From NCBI RefSeq assembly GCF_000401215.1, contig NZ_ASRV01000190.1, positions 1 through 35,857 of the forward strand: DNA of 35,857 nt. The letters are read 5' to 3'. A program made the translations under genes and the position numbers. The stretch comes from Clostridium sartagoforme AAU1. Its GTDB lineage: Bacteria; Bacillota; Clostridia; Clostridiales; Clostridiaceae. This document shows positions 17,500-26,225 of this stretch, one piece after another; position 1 is the first letter of the stretch; each line of letters opens with the position of its first letter. The notes below the pieces were generated by a model. The model saw nothing but the letters and a program-made list of their open reading frames with translations, did no database searches and was not told the origin of the DNA.

Positions 17500-17574
17500 T
17501 TATTTTAGCTTTGAGTTAACACAACTCATTATTAATTCACTTAATTGATTTAGTTTCTTTGATGTTAATTGCAT
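17500..17574 (-). CDS. Small ORF, 24 codons, resembling the N-terminus of a CotF-like coat protein
   Basis: The peptide begins MQLTSKKLNQLSELIMSC, similar by eye to the start of CotF-type clostridial coat proteins (MQLT-S-K-E-L-x-x-L-x-D-L-I). It lies 21 bases after the Mn catalase stop and before the terminator at 17372, on the same strand. Adding one A at the A4 run just before its stop would extend it by about ten residues, so it could be a frame-broken remnant of a coat gene. The ribosome binding site is weak. Could be a remnant, a real microprotein or chance. Confidence 0.3.
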   Translation of the reverse strand: MQLTSKKLNQLSELIMSCVNSKLK

Positions 17575-17595
17575 GAAAAGATTCTCATTGGATTA

Positions 17596-18267
17596 TTATT
17601 TTCTTGGATTATTAAAAGTTGGTGCTGTAGGATCTGGTGCTTTATGCTCTGGTCCTGGAGTTGATAAATCAAAATAAAGTTTAGAATCTTCCGTAACACC
17701 AAAATCTTTATTTGATCCAGTATTCTGAACTTTGTTAAGTGCTTCTCTAAATAAAGCATTATGAGCTTCTTCTCTATTTAATAAGAAATCTATGGTTGCT
17801 CTTACTTCTTTGTCTTCAATTTGGCGATATAAATATTCATATACAACTTTAGCTCTTTGTTCAGATGCTATATTAGAAAGCAAATCCGCTACTAAGTCTC
17901 CGGTACAAGATACATAATCGGAAGTCCATGAATATCCAGATGAATTAATCAATAATGGTGATAATCCACCTAAAACATGACCTTGTATTTCTCCAGAGAC
18001 TACAGTCTTATAATCTACATCATGACCATTCAATAAATTTATAGTTGTAGCTACCATTTCCATATGGCTTAATTCTTCAGCAGCTATATCAAGAAATAAA
18101 TCTTTTATTTCTTGATCTTTTATTCTGAAACTTTGGGACATATATTGTAATGCTGCTTTTAACTCTCCATTAGCTCCCCCTAACTGCTCTTGTAATAATA
18201 CTGCGTATTGTGGGTTAGGTCTTTCTACTTTTACTTCATGTAACAATTGCTTTTTGTGTTCAAACAT
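17596..18267 (-). CDS. Manganese catalase / CotJC-like spore coat protein
   Basis: A 223-residue ferritin-like dimanganese protein. Metal ligands are visible on the four-helix bundle: E35, the E65-x-x-H68 pair (EELSHMEM), E136 (SEQRAK) and E166-x-x-H169 (REEAHNALF). It matches the short Mn catalase family that includes CotJC, a coat protein in Bacillus and an abundant spore surface catalase in clostridia. The Pro-rich C-terminus (about 200-223) is an exposed tail. The expected reaction is H2O2 disproportionation at the spore surface. It starts at ATG 18267 behind GGAGG. cotJA and cotJB, which often accompany cotJC, are absent here. Its mRNA seems to run to the terminator at 17372. Confidence 0.88.
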   Translation of the reverse strand: MFEHKKQLLHEVKVERPNPQYAVLLQEQLGGANGELKAALQYMSQSFRIKDQEIKDLFLDIAAEELSHMEMVATTINLLNGHDVDYKTVVSGEIQGHVLGGLSPLLINSSGYSWTSDYVSCTGDLVADLLSNIASEQRAKVVYEYLYRQIEDKEVRATIDFLLNREEAHNALFREALNKVQNTGSNKDFGVTEDSKLYFDLSTPGPEHKAPDPTAPTFNNPRK

Positions 18268-18333
18268 GTTTATTCCTCCATAAAAATTATTTCAGAATTA
18301 TGTTACCCCATACTTGACTTATTATTCTAAATA

Positions 18334-18365
18334 AAATTAGGATAATTATATAACTATCCTAATTT
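18334..18365 (-). terminator. Terminator after the serine-hydrolase-like gene
   Basis: An 11-base stem (AAATTAGGATA with TATCCTAATTT) with a T-rich exit on the minus strand, 76 bases past the stop at 18441. Confidence 0.7.
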
Positions 18366-18440
18366 TTATTTGAAAAATTATTATTTTTTAATTCTACTAG
18401 ATAATACTTTTCTTAACATTTCATATATAAATTTATTGAC

Positions 18441-19220
18441 TTAATGCCAATTATTCATAACATTATCCCACATCATCTTTCCACACTTAGCTAAAGTAAC
18501 AGTTCCATAAACACTATTAGGAATCCCCATAGATAATAGTGTGAATGTGAAGTTTCCTTTTGATAGCCTAATCAATTCCGTATCATTTTCCACACCATTT
18601 TTGTCACCAGTTTTGCTAGAAATTTCATATTTTAAGTCATCTGGAATATACAATGCTAATTTATTCTTTATTTGCTGCCTTGTTAAAATATCTATTAACA
18701 TTTGACTATTTTCTTTACTTAAATATGTTGAATTGTATAAATGTCTCCATACCTTTGCAAGATCTAGTGCACATGTTATATTTTCAACTTCATTTTTTAC
18801 TTTTCTCTCATCAGTGGTTTTTCTATTTAATACTGTATTTTTCAATCCCATTTCTTCTATGTTTTTATTTATTTTATCCATTCCTACTATATCTATTATT
18901 TTGTTTGCAGCAGTGTTATCGCTTTGAATTAACATTGCAACAAGTAATTCGAAGACAGTATATTCTCTTTCATTAAACTCATGAATTATTCCAGTTCCAA
19001 AGACCTTATCTTTTCCATCTATTCTAATTTTATCTAGAAAATCTATCTTTTTATCTTCTACTGCTTTTATTAATGATACAGCTATAGGCAACTTCATACA
19101 ACCTGCTGCTACCATTTGAACGTTTTCATTGTACCCATAGATATATCCACTCTTCAAATCCTCAAAGAAAAATCCATATGTCCCAATTCTTGATTCTAAA
19201 TATTTCTTTATTTCTTTCAT
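18441..19220 (-). CDS. Class A beta-lactamase-fold protein lacking the catalytic serine
   Basis: A 259-residue protein of the class A beta-lactamase/serine hydrolase fold. The SDN motif (S100-D101-N102, in IQSDNTAAN) and KTG (K203-T204-G205, in SSKTGDKNG) are intact. The S-x-x-K motif, expected in the segment MVAAGCMKLPIA, reads G40-C41-M42-K43, so the nucleophilic serine is replaced by glycine (codon GGT at 19103-19101, one step from AGT). There is no signal peptide or lipobox, so the protein should stay in the cytosol, unlike secreted beta-lactamases. It is therefore unlikely to be an ordinary beta-lactamase; a binding or regulatory role, or use of C41, is possible. Alternative: an error in the base call, though this would be a substitution, unlike the other suspected errors here. 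Confidence 0.8.
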   Translation of the reverse strand: MKEIKKYLESRIGTYGFFFEDLKSGYIYGYNENVQMVAAGCMKLPIAVSLIKAVEDKKIDFLDKIRIDGKDKVFGTGIIHEFNEREYTVFELLVAMLIQSDNTAANKIIDIVGMDKINKNIEEMGLKNTVLNRKTTDERKVKNEVENITCALDLAKVWRHLYNSTYLSKENSQMLIDILTRQQIKNKLALYIPDDLKYEISSKTGDKNGVENDTELIRLSKGNFTFTLLSMGIPNSVYGTVTLAKCGKMMWDNVMNNWH

Positions 19221-19352
19221 AATACCCTCCAGCTTTCTTTCCTGTAATCTCTGCCTATTAAAATTATATCATATTGTCAGAAAATTTTGAAGTATCAAAT
19301 AAAAGTTTATATAACTTTTATTTAGTTTTTATTCATTTTTAATATTAAAAAT

Positions 19353-19379
19353 AGTGGTAGAGTTTAACTCTCTACCACT
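19353..19379 (-). terminator. Terminator after the 6-phosphofructokinase gene
   Basis: A 10-base stem (AGTGGTAGAG with CTCTACCACT), with ATTTTTAA leaving on the minus strand, 11 bases past the stop. Confidence 0.8.
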
Positions 19380-19389
19380 TATTTTCTAC

Positions 19390-20490
19390 TTAATCGGCAA
19401 AAGAAATTCCTATTTTTTTCGCAATTTTTACTAATTCTCCATTTGGATCAACTAATTTTGATTTTTGTCCTATAACATTTTCTAAGCTATCACTAGATAT
19501 TTTCCCATCTTTAAGACAAACCATATCACCAAATTTACCTTCATTAATTAGTTCTACTGCTCCAACTCCATATCTGGTTGATAAAATTCTATCATATGTT
19601 GACGTTATTCCACCTCTTTGAATATGTCCAAGAACTGTACATCTTATTTCTTTGTCTGGTAATACTTTTTCTAAATCACCTGCTAATTTATTTCCTATTC
19701 CTCCAAGTCTAATTGGATCTGGGCTATCTGCAACTATTTTAGCAACTACTACATCCCCGTCTTTTGGCTTTGCACCTTCCGCTACTACTACTATACTAAA
19801 TCTTTTTCCTTCTGCTTCTCTTTCCTTAACCTTATCTGCGATTTTATTTATATCATAAGGGATTTCTGGCAATAATATAACATCTGCAGAACCTGCAATC
19901 CCAGATTCTAATGCTATCCAACCTGCACCTCTACCCATAACTTCACAAATCATTACTCTATGATGAGATTCTGCTGTAGTATGAAGTCTATCTAAAGCTT
20001 CTGTAGCTACATCTATAGCTGTATTAAATCCAAAAGTTACATCTGTTGACGCTAAATCATTATCAATGGTTTTTGGCACACCTATTACTTTAACACCTTT
20101 TCTTGCAAAATCTCTTGCTGATGTTAAAGTACCATCTCCTCCTATTACAACTAATACATCTACTCCTTCTTTTTTTAGGTTTTCTACACCTACATCTGAT
20201 ACATCTTTTTTTATCATAGATCCATTTTCTTCTACTAAATAATCAAATAAGTTGTCTTTATTTGAGCTATATAATATAGTTCCTCCCCTATGAAGAATAC
20301 CTGATACACTTTCTAAAGTTAGAGGTACGAAATCATTATTATACAATCCTCTGTATCCAAACTTATAACCTATTACTTCCATTCCATAGTTTAATATTGC
20401 TGTTCGTGTTACCGCTCTTATAACTGCATTTAATCCTGGACAATCTCCACCACCTGTTAGTAACGCTATTTTCTTAATTTGTTGTGACAT
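19390..20490 (-). CDS. pfkA: 6-phosphofructokinase, group III-like
   Basis: A 366-residue phosphofructokinase; the main bacterial PfkA is about 320. It phosphorylates fructose 6-phosphate to fructose 1,6-bisphosphate in glycolysis. TGGGDCPGLNAVIR (12-25) binds phosphate and the GGDGT motif (117-121) carries glycine at the position called 104 in E. coli, expected for ATP users. The PKTIDND motif (139-145) carries lysine at the 124-equivalent (K140), as in PPi users and the group III ATP-PFKs. D143 is the catalytic aspartate of TIDND, and MGRGAGW binds fructose 6-phosphate. The Gly/Lys pair fits group III (non-canonical ATP-dependent) enzymes. It stands alone without pyk, so it is probably a second, not the main, PFK. 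Confidence 0.9.
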   Translation of the reverse strand: MSQQIKKIALLTGGGDCPGLNAVIRAVTRTAILNYGMEVIGYKFGYRGLYNNDFVPLTLESVSGILHRGGTILYSSNKDNLFDYLVEENGSMIKKDVSDVGVENLKKEGVDVLVVIGGDGTLTSARDFARKGVKVIGVPKTIDNDLASTDVTFGFNTAIDVATEALDRLHTTAESHHRVMICEVMGRGAGWIALESGIAGSADVILLPEIPYDINKIADKVKEREAEGKRFSIVVVAEGAKPKDGDVVVAKIVADSPDPIRLGGIGNKLAGDLEKVLPDKEIRCTVLGHIQRGGITSTYDRILSTRYGVGAVELINEGKFGDMVCLKDGKISSDSLENVIGQKSKLVDPNGELVKIAKKIGISFAD

Positions 20491-20748
20491 TTAAAATTCC
20501 CCCTACTCCTTCAGTAACTTTTAAATTGACTATACATTTAAAATTTTCTGTTAATTCATTTTAAAAAAATTTAACAACTTTAAATGTTGTTTATGCAATT
20601 GTTTTCAAAATGTTATTTACTCTCTTACTTAATGATAGCATAAAGATTTTATGCTGAAAAGTAGAATAATTATATTTTTAATAATTTTTTTCATTTTGGT
20701 AATTTTTATCTAATTATCTTTTAATTTATATAAAAATTATCAAAAGTC

Positions 20749-20777
20749 TTGATATAAGGTATGCATTACCTTATAAT
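20749..20777 (+). promoter_or_regulatory. Promoter with embedded inverted repeat, upstream of the coiled-coil gene
   Basis: TTGATA (20749-20754), a 17-base spacer and a perfect TATAAT (20772-20777). The spacer is an inverted repeat, TAAGGTA-TGCAT-TACCTTA (20755-20773), running into the -10 box, which is typical of a repressor site. The 322-base gap 20491-20812 holds this and the pfk upstream region; I see nothing else there. Confidence 0.65.
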
Positions 20778-20812
20778 ATGATTATATTTATTTTGAATGA
20801 GGGGGATTATTT

Positions 20813-21748
20813 ATGCTTAACTTTAACGAAGAATTTTTAAAACTTGAAGAAGATAAAAATACTTTAAAAAAACTAAAAACAAAGCTTTCTAATATCGATT
20901 TAGAAATTACTAAAACAAACACATCATTAAAAGAATTGAAAAAGATATTATCTAAAGAAGAAAAGGATGTTTCTAATTTAGAATCATTTAGTTTAAGTTA
21001 TATTTATTATAAAATTAAAGGTTCTCTAGATGAAAAATTGTCAGAGGAAAAGATTGAATTCTTACAAGCTCAAGCAAAATTTTTAGAATGTGAGGATTAT
21101 TTAAATAGACTTGCATCAGATAAGAAAAAAATATTAAATAATATTTCTGAACTTGGAGATATAGATTTAAAACATGAAAATCTTTTAAATACATCTTCCC
21201 AGTATATTTTAAATTTAAATAATGAAAGTAGTAAAGAAATTTCTTTACTTTTAGACAAAATGAAATCTGCTTCTTTAAATCTAAAGGAAATTCAAGAAGC
21301 TATTTTTGAAGGGAATAAGCTTGTCCCTTATATAGATGAAGCTATTTCCCATTTAAATAGTGCTCAAAATTGGGGAATTTATGATATGCTAGGCGGAGAT
21401 TTCTTAGCCACAATGGCTAAACGCTCTAAAATGGAAGATGCCTCAAAATCAATTAATGATATTAAAATTATGCTAAATAGATATAATACTGAACTCTCTG
21501 ATCTAAGTGATGAAATTAGTATTTCATTAAATCTTAATAGCTTCGATGGAATAATGGATTATATTTTTGACAACTTTTTTACTGATTATTTTATTCAAGG
21601 TAAAATAAATTCTGCTTTAGATTCCACAAGAAATTTACAGTCTAAAGTAAATATGATTCAATCTAATTTAACAAATAAATCTAAAGATTATAGTAAAAAA
21701 ATTGAGTATTTAAAAAATGCTTTGGAAATCGAAATAAAAAAATATTAA
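20813..21748 (+). CDS. Uncharacterised coiled-coil protein
   Basis: A 311-residue soluble protein with no signal peptide or membrane segment. Heptad-rich coiled coils cover about residues 5-55, 75-115 and 210-240, plus the C-terminal 265-305. The central segment 186-210 (NWGIYDMLGG then FLATMAKRSKMEDA) is non-coiled and looks like the conserved core. A hydrophobic, Phe-rich stretch (247-262: DGIMDYIFDNFFTDYF) follows. ATG 20813 is preceded by GAGGGGG. I do not recognise the family; it may be a scaffold or membrane-associated stress protein. It is monocistronic behind a promoter with an operator-like repeat, and is closed by a hairpin shared with uppP. No catalytic residues are visible. Confidence 0.7.
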   Translation: MLNFNEEFLKLEEDKNTLKKLKTKLSNIDLEITKTNTSLKELKKILSKEEKDVSNLESFSLSYIYYKIKGSLDEKLSEEKIEFLQAQAKFLECEDYLNRLASDKKKILNNISELGDIDLKHENLLNTSSQYILNLNNESSKEISLLLDKMKSASLNLKEIQEAIFEGNKLVPYIDEAISHLNSAQNWGIYDMLGGDFLATMAKRSKMEDASKSINDIKIMLNRYNTELSDLSDEISISLNLNSFDGIMDYIFDNFFTDYFIQGKINSALDSTRNLQSKVNMIQSNLTNKSKDYSKKIEYLKNALEIEIKKY

Positions 21749-21773
21749 AAAATATCTTATAAATATAATAAAT

Positions 21774-21808
21774 AGGACTAATAATTTAAAAAGATAATTA
21801 TTAGTCCT
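21774..21808. terminator. Bidirectional hairpin between the coiled-coil gene and uppP
   Basis: A 13-base perfect stem (AGGACTAATAATT with AATTATTAGTCCT) between convergent stop codons. The T-rich exits are moderate on both strands. Confidence 0.75.
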
Positions 21809-21813
21809 ACTTA

Positions 21814-22704
21814 TTATATTGTTAAAGTTACTATTCCTGCAACAGATAATGCTAATAAAACAATACCTGCAATAATTCTATAAATAGCAAATATTCTCAT
21901 TGGTTTCTTCTTTAGGTAGCTTACAAACATATCCATAACTATTAATGCCACTATAAATGCTACTATGAAGCCAACAATCAATGCAACTACATATGTAGAA
22001 TTCATTATTGAAAAATCAAAATTAGATAAATCCATAATTGATGAGCCTACCATAGCTGGAATTGCTAAAAAGAATGAGAATTCTGCCGCTACTGGAGTTG
22101 AAAGGCCTGCAATCCATCCACCCATTATTGTTGATGCACTTCTTGACATTCCTGGCCACATTGCTAAAATTTGAAAAAGTCCAACCTTTAATGCTTGTAT
22201 TGGAGTTAAATCAAAAACATCCATAGTTTGATAACTTCTTCTTTTTGAAGCCTTATTCCTGTATATATTCTCTATTATAATTAATAATATACCTCCAACT
22301 ATGAATCCAACTACAACTGCTGACGGTTTAAATAAGCCTTTTATTTTATCGTATAAAGTTACTCCTACAATTAAAGCTGGAATGGATCCTATTATTACAT
22401 TTATTCCAAACTTAAAACCTGAGTGCCCTTTTTTACCTAATGTAAATATATATGTAAAAAATTCAACTACAGCTTTCCAAAGTTTATTCCAATATAATAC
22501 TACCACCGCCAATATTGCTCCTAGCTGAATAACTACTTCAAACATTTTGGCAAATTCTTCTGCTCCAACTGCTCCTGATCTAAATCCTATTAAACTTCCA
22601 ACTAAGATCATATGTCCAGTGGATGAAACTGGTACAAATTCTGTAAGACCTTCTACTACAGCTATCACTATAGCCTTAATTATATAGATAAAATCTAAAC
22701 TCAT
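21814..22704 (-). CDS. uppP: Undecaprenyl-diphosphatase UppP (BacA)
   Basis: A 296-residue polytopic membrane enzyme that dephosphorylates undecaprenyl diphosphate so that the lipid carrier can be reused in peptidoglycan and other wall polymer synthesis. The two family signatures are present: EGLTEFVPVSSTGH (18-31) and PGMSRSAST (about 182-190), which together form the active site. Seven or eight hydrophobic segments are visible. Extra copies confer some bacitracin resistance. Preceded by a strong GGGAGG; no clear promoter was fixed. Length slightly above the 270-280 typical. It stands alone, convergent with the coiled-coil gene. Confidence 0.95.
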   Translation of the reverse strand: MSLDFIYIIKAIVIAVVEGLTEFVPVSSTGHMILVGSLIGFRSGAVGAEEFAKMFEVVIQLGAILAVVVLYWNKLWKAVVEFFTYIFTLGKKGHSGFKFGINVIIGSIPALIVGVTLYDKIKGLFKPSAVVVGFIVGGILLIIIENIYRNKASKRRSYQTMDVFDLTPIQALKVGLFQILAMWPGMSRSASTIMGGWIAGLSTPVAAEFSFFLAIPAMVGSSIMDLSNFDFSIMNSTYVVALIVGFIVAFIVALIVMDMFVSYLKKKPMRIFAIYRIIAGIVLLALSVAGIVTLTI

Positions 22705-22854
22705 TCTTTTTCCTCCCTTTAAGACCTGTTTTATTTACAACAAATCCTATTATACCTTTATAATTCCAAGCTGTCTATTCATTATCTACTATTAAATCTT
22801 AAAATTATATTAAAGAAATCAAAAGATAAGTACAATTTTTAAATTCATTTGCTA

Positions 22855-23949
22855 TTACCACTCTATTTCTATGCTACTTTCTATATTTTCACCATCCAAA
22901 GAAATTTCTATTGTATTAACTCCTTTTGATAATATTAAATCTGAATATTTTTTTACTTTTTTAAACTCTTTATTATTTTCTCTTATATAATATTCATCAA
23001 CTATTTTTCCATTTTTAAAGGCTCCAACTATAAAGTTTTCTTCTTTATCTTGTTTAGGTTCCTCTTGCTCTTCTTGTTTTTTCATTAAAATAATATACGA
23101 TTTTTCATCTTCTATATATGTAGTGTCAATAGGATTTCTATTCATTAACTCTTTATTTTGTGTAAATACTGTAGGTGGAATATAACTTCCTTTAAATTTA
23201 ATATTTATATCATTCTCACTTTTAATATAAGTTATATAACTATTACTTTTTTTCATATCCGTGGTATTGTCTATGTTTATAGTGTATGTGTACAATACTT
23301 TTTTCAACATTGGTATATAATCACTTCTATTACTATTACCTGTATAATTTAAATTTCTTATATCTATATCTAAAAGTTCCATAGCACTACAAGGAAAACC
23401 CTTTTCATCAAAGTATCCTCTATCTATAAAATCTATCATTATCCACTTATTATCTTCTTTACTCCAATATTCAACTACATAATAGGCCTTTTGTTTATTA
23501 AAATTTGTATCTGTTCTCTTAAATACTCCAAGTCTTGCAGTATATCCAACACTTTCAAGGAAATCTCTATATATTATTCCAAGATCTCTAGCTGATGCTT
23601 TTTTGAGTCGCCTTTTTCTTTTAATATATCATATCCATTTATTCCTTGAGAACTGGAAATATCATCAAATGTTATAATTTCATTTAAGATCTCCGATACC
23701 TTAATGGCTTTTTTAATTTATCTTTTTCTCCATCTAACTTCTCTTCTATGCTATACATTTGTTTTAATATTTTTATTTTTTCATCATCTTCATCTCCATA
23801 AAAAATATAATATTATTTTCGTTATATATATTATCCCATTTTTTTATAATAATTTCACTTTTATTATTTATCTTAAAAATAAATATAATTCCTAAGGCAA
23901 TTATTAATCCTACAACAATCAATCGAATAAAGCTTTTAGATTTTTTCAA
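22855..23949 (-). pseudogene. Transglutaminase-like membrane protein with altered catalytic residues; three frame breaks as sequenced
   Basis: Repaired length about 365 residues. Start TTG 23949-23947 lies behind GGAGGGA, followed by a basic stretch and one transmembrane helix (about 8-27). Frame is lost at A6 23800-23805, T6 23709-23714 and T6 23599-23604; adding one base at each gives a continuous protein. The middle is a transglutaminase-like core: ARDLGIIYRDFLESVGYTAR, then YYVVEYW and a D in IMIDF. The aspartate is kept, but the catalytic Cys of the CRD motif is Ala (SARD) and the His of HAWVEV is Tyr, so it should be inactive. A beta-rich C-terminus with Glu-rich linker (QEEQEEPKQDKEE) follows. 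The protein is probably outside the membrane. Labelled pseudogene only because of three breaks; undercalled homopolymers are likelier. Confidence 0.65.
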
Positions 23950-24153
23950 ATAAATCCCTCCATAAATTAGTTATTAATATAATACTATCAGAAAATACAC
24001 CACTTTTCTATAAAAAAGTGGATATATCTAAATTTGCTTATGACCTGACTTTTTTCCAATTCACCACAAATTTACATATATTAACTCAAAAACTGAAAGA
24101 ATGAATTTATAAAAGTTTACCATATAAACTACTTTTTATAAATTTTTAATAGA

Positions 24154-24177
24154 AAAAAGTGCCCTTAGGCACTTTTT
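24154..24177 (-). terminator. Terminator overlapping the end of the TPR gene
   Basis: A 10-base stem (AAAAAGTGCC with GGCACTTTTT), a 4-base loop and a T6 run on the minus strand. The stem begins within the stop codon of the TPR gene at 24176-24178. Confidence 0.85.
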
Positions 24178-26002
24178 AGTAAACTAACTTTATTCCTGAT
24201 AATTTAAAGTCCTGTGAACTATCTTTTAAGAATTGTTCATAAATTTCTTTTGATTTATTATAATTTCCTACAATGGTATTTTTAGTTGCTTCATCCATAG
24301 TTGTAGAAATTTCCTCATAAGCCGCCTTTATATTTTCATATCCTCTTGCTATGTCTTTTTCTACCATTAAATAGTACCATCCAGCATTATTTAGGGAAAT
24401 TACATCTTTCTCATTCATTGCATAAGCTTCACGTATTAAGTTGATTCCTTCTTCATTATTTCCTTGGGTTAAATATACAGCTCCTAAAGTTCTATAATAT
24501 TCCTGATTATCTTTTTCTATCTTTATAGCTTCTTTCAAATTTAATGCTGCATCATCCCATTTTTCATCAATTATATCTAGCCTAGCCAATTTGTAATATA
24601 ATTTACTATTATCTACTTTTATATTTAATGCTAATGAATAATAATCTCTTGCTTTTTCATTGTTTGACTCATAATTAGAATAATAATTAGCTATTCTCAT
24701 TATTGTTTCATAATTATAAGGCTCTTTTTGCATTGCTGTCCTAAAATACGCTTCAGTTGGTTTAATATTTCCCTTTTTTAATAATATATCTGTAATCAAA
24801 CTTCCATAACTGTTAGGGTAATTATTATTTTTAACTATACTCTTTTTAGCTAGATTAAAGGCTTCATCATATTTCTCATTGTAAAAAGATCTTAATGAAG
24901 ATAAATAATACTCTATATATGAATCTTTTTTCTCATTACTTGCTTTTCTTACAGCATCATCTAAATAATCTTCTGCCTCTGATTTTCTATTAGAGTTTTT
25001 GCATATTTCAAAATTTATATAATCTGTTGATATTCCATTTATATTTTCATCTTCTAATTTTATAATTAATTCTTCAGCTTTTCCTATATTCTCTTTAGAA
25101 ATAGAATATGCTTTTGCTAACATCATTTTATATGCTGCTTCTTCTGGATTTGCTTCTATTTTTTTCTCTATAGATTTAATTAACATATCTTTATCAAATG
25201 AATACATATCGTCTATAACATCATATATTTTCATTTCATTTCTATCTAAATTCCATGCATCTTTTAATAATTCTAATCCATTTTCCCATCTATTTATTAG
25301 CATATTCATATTAGACAAAATACATATATCATAAGAAGAATTTTTATCCAAAGGATAATTTTCTGTTAATCCTTCTGCTTTGTATATATGATTATTAGCT
25401 ATATAAGCTGAAAATAAAGTTTTTAATATATCTTTATTAGAACCATAGTCATTTATGTATTTCTCTCCAAATGAAATAGCTTCATCATATTCTTTATTCA
25501 TAATAAAAGTAAATAGCATTGAATTAATTAGTTCTATATCTTTATCCCTATACTTATCAAAGCCCTCTTCTTTTATTATTCTATCTCTCTTTATAATTGA
25601 TTCCTTTAGAAGAGAACTTGATTTCTTAACATCCCCTTTTAAGGAATATATATCAGCAGCCTTAACTGTCCATATTGGCCAATTATCATCTTTTTGCATT
25701 TTATTATATTCTTCTATTGCTTCATCATATTTATTTTCATAATATAGATATTCAGCTCTATTTTGGGTTATGTCAACTTCTTCAACTGTGGTAAATCCTT
25801 TTATACATAGTATCATAATAAGTGTTATGATACATGAGCCCCCTATAATGACAATAGGTTCTACATACTTATTCTTTTTATTAGCTTTTCTATATTTATC
25901 TATTAAATTAGCACTTGTCCTATTAATTACTTTGCTAAGTTTTCTAAAAAACGATTTCAGATACTTTTTTGTAGTAGAAAAAAGTTTTTTTATTTCATTC
26001 AT
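24176..26002 (-). CDS. Membrane-anchored TPR-repeat protein
   Basis: A 608-residue protein. I chose ATG 26002 because AGGTGGAG lies just before it; a GTG four codons upstream falls inside that site. A basic cytoplasmic N-terminus (1-44) precedes one transmembrane helix (about 46-68: IVIIGGSCIITLIMILCI). Almost all the rest is a solenoid of tetratricopeptide-like helix pairs, with clear units near AEYLYYENKYDEAIEEYNKM, KEYDEAISFGEKY, NEKYDEAFNLAKKS, KARDYYSLALNI and KWDDAALNLKEAIKI. Such proteins usually scaffold envelope complexes. There is no enzyme domain. It stands alone, about 226 bases upstream of the transglutaminase-like gene on the same strand. Function unknown. Confidence 0.85.
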   Translation of the reverse strand: MNEIKKLFSTTKKYLKSFFRKLSKVINRTSANLIDKYRKANKKNKYVEPIVIIGGSCIITLIMILCIKGFTTVEEVDITQNRAEYLYYENKYDEAIEEYNKMQKDDNWPIWTVKAADIYSLKGDVKKSSSLLKESIIKRDRIIKEEGFDKYRDKDIELINSMLFTFIMNKEYDEAISFGEKYINDYGSNKDILKTLFSAYIANNHIYKAEGLTENYPLDKNSSYDICILSNMNMLINRWENGLELLKDAWNLDRNEMKIYDVIDDMYSFDKDMLIKSIEKKIEANPEEAAYKMMLAKAYSISKENIGKAEELIIKLEDENINGISTDYINFEICKNSNRKSEAEDYLDDAVRKASNEKKDSYIEYYLSSLRSFYNEKYDEAFNLAKKSIVKNNNYPNSYGSLITDILLKKGNIKPTEAYFRTAMQKEPYNYETIMRIANYYSNYESNNEKARDYYSLALNIKVDNSKLYYKLARLDIIDEKWDDAALNLKEAIKIEKDNQEYYRTLGAVYLTQGNNEEGINLIREAYAMNEKDVISLNNAGWYYLMVEKDIARGYENIKAAYEEISTTMDEATKNTIVGNYNKSKEIYEQFLKDSSQDFKLSGIKLVY

Positions 26003-26180
26003 GACTCTCTCCACCTTTTCATTTAATCTACATAATTATAAGCTAATATACATTTTAGCAGATTTTTTTAATATTTACAATTGAAATATTTACAAAAATT
26101 CCCCATTAACTAACTTTTTTTTAAGTAAATTAAATAAAAATGTAAAAATTTAGTGCTAACAACATATTAAAATTAAATTT

Positions 26181-26215
26181 AAAAAGCTAATAATATATAC
26201 TACTATTAGCTTTTT
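26181..26215 (-). terminator. Terminator of the ABC transporter operon
   Basis: A 12-base stem (AAAAAGCTAATA with TATTAGCTTTTT) downstream of the permease stop at 26226, with a T run on the minus strand. Confidence 0.8.
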
Positions 26216-26225
26216 AAAATCAACA

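Noticed and set aside
17565-17759. A 64-residue minus-strand open frame overlapping the Mn catalase end
   Set aside because: It is out of phase with the catalase reading frame, which has clear metal-ligand motifs.
20570-20595. AACAAC-TTTAAAT-GTTGTT inverted repeat before pfkA as a Rex operator
   Set aside because: It does not match the Rex pattern TTGTTAA-n4-TTAACAA and could be chance in AT-rich DNA.
22855-23439. The C-terminal part of the transglutaminase-like gene as a separate 194-residue gene
   Set aside because: It begins inside the conserved core without a binding site; the missing part is directly upstream in the other frames.
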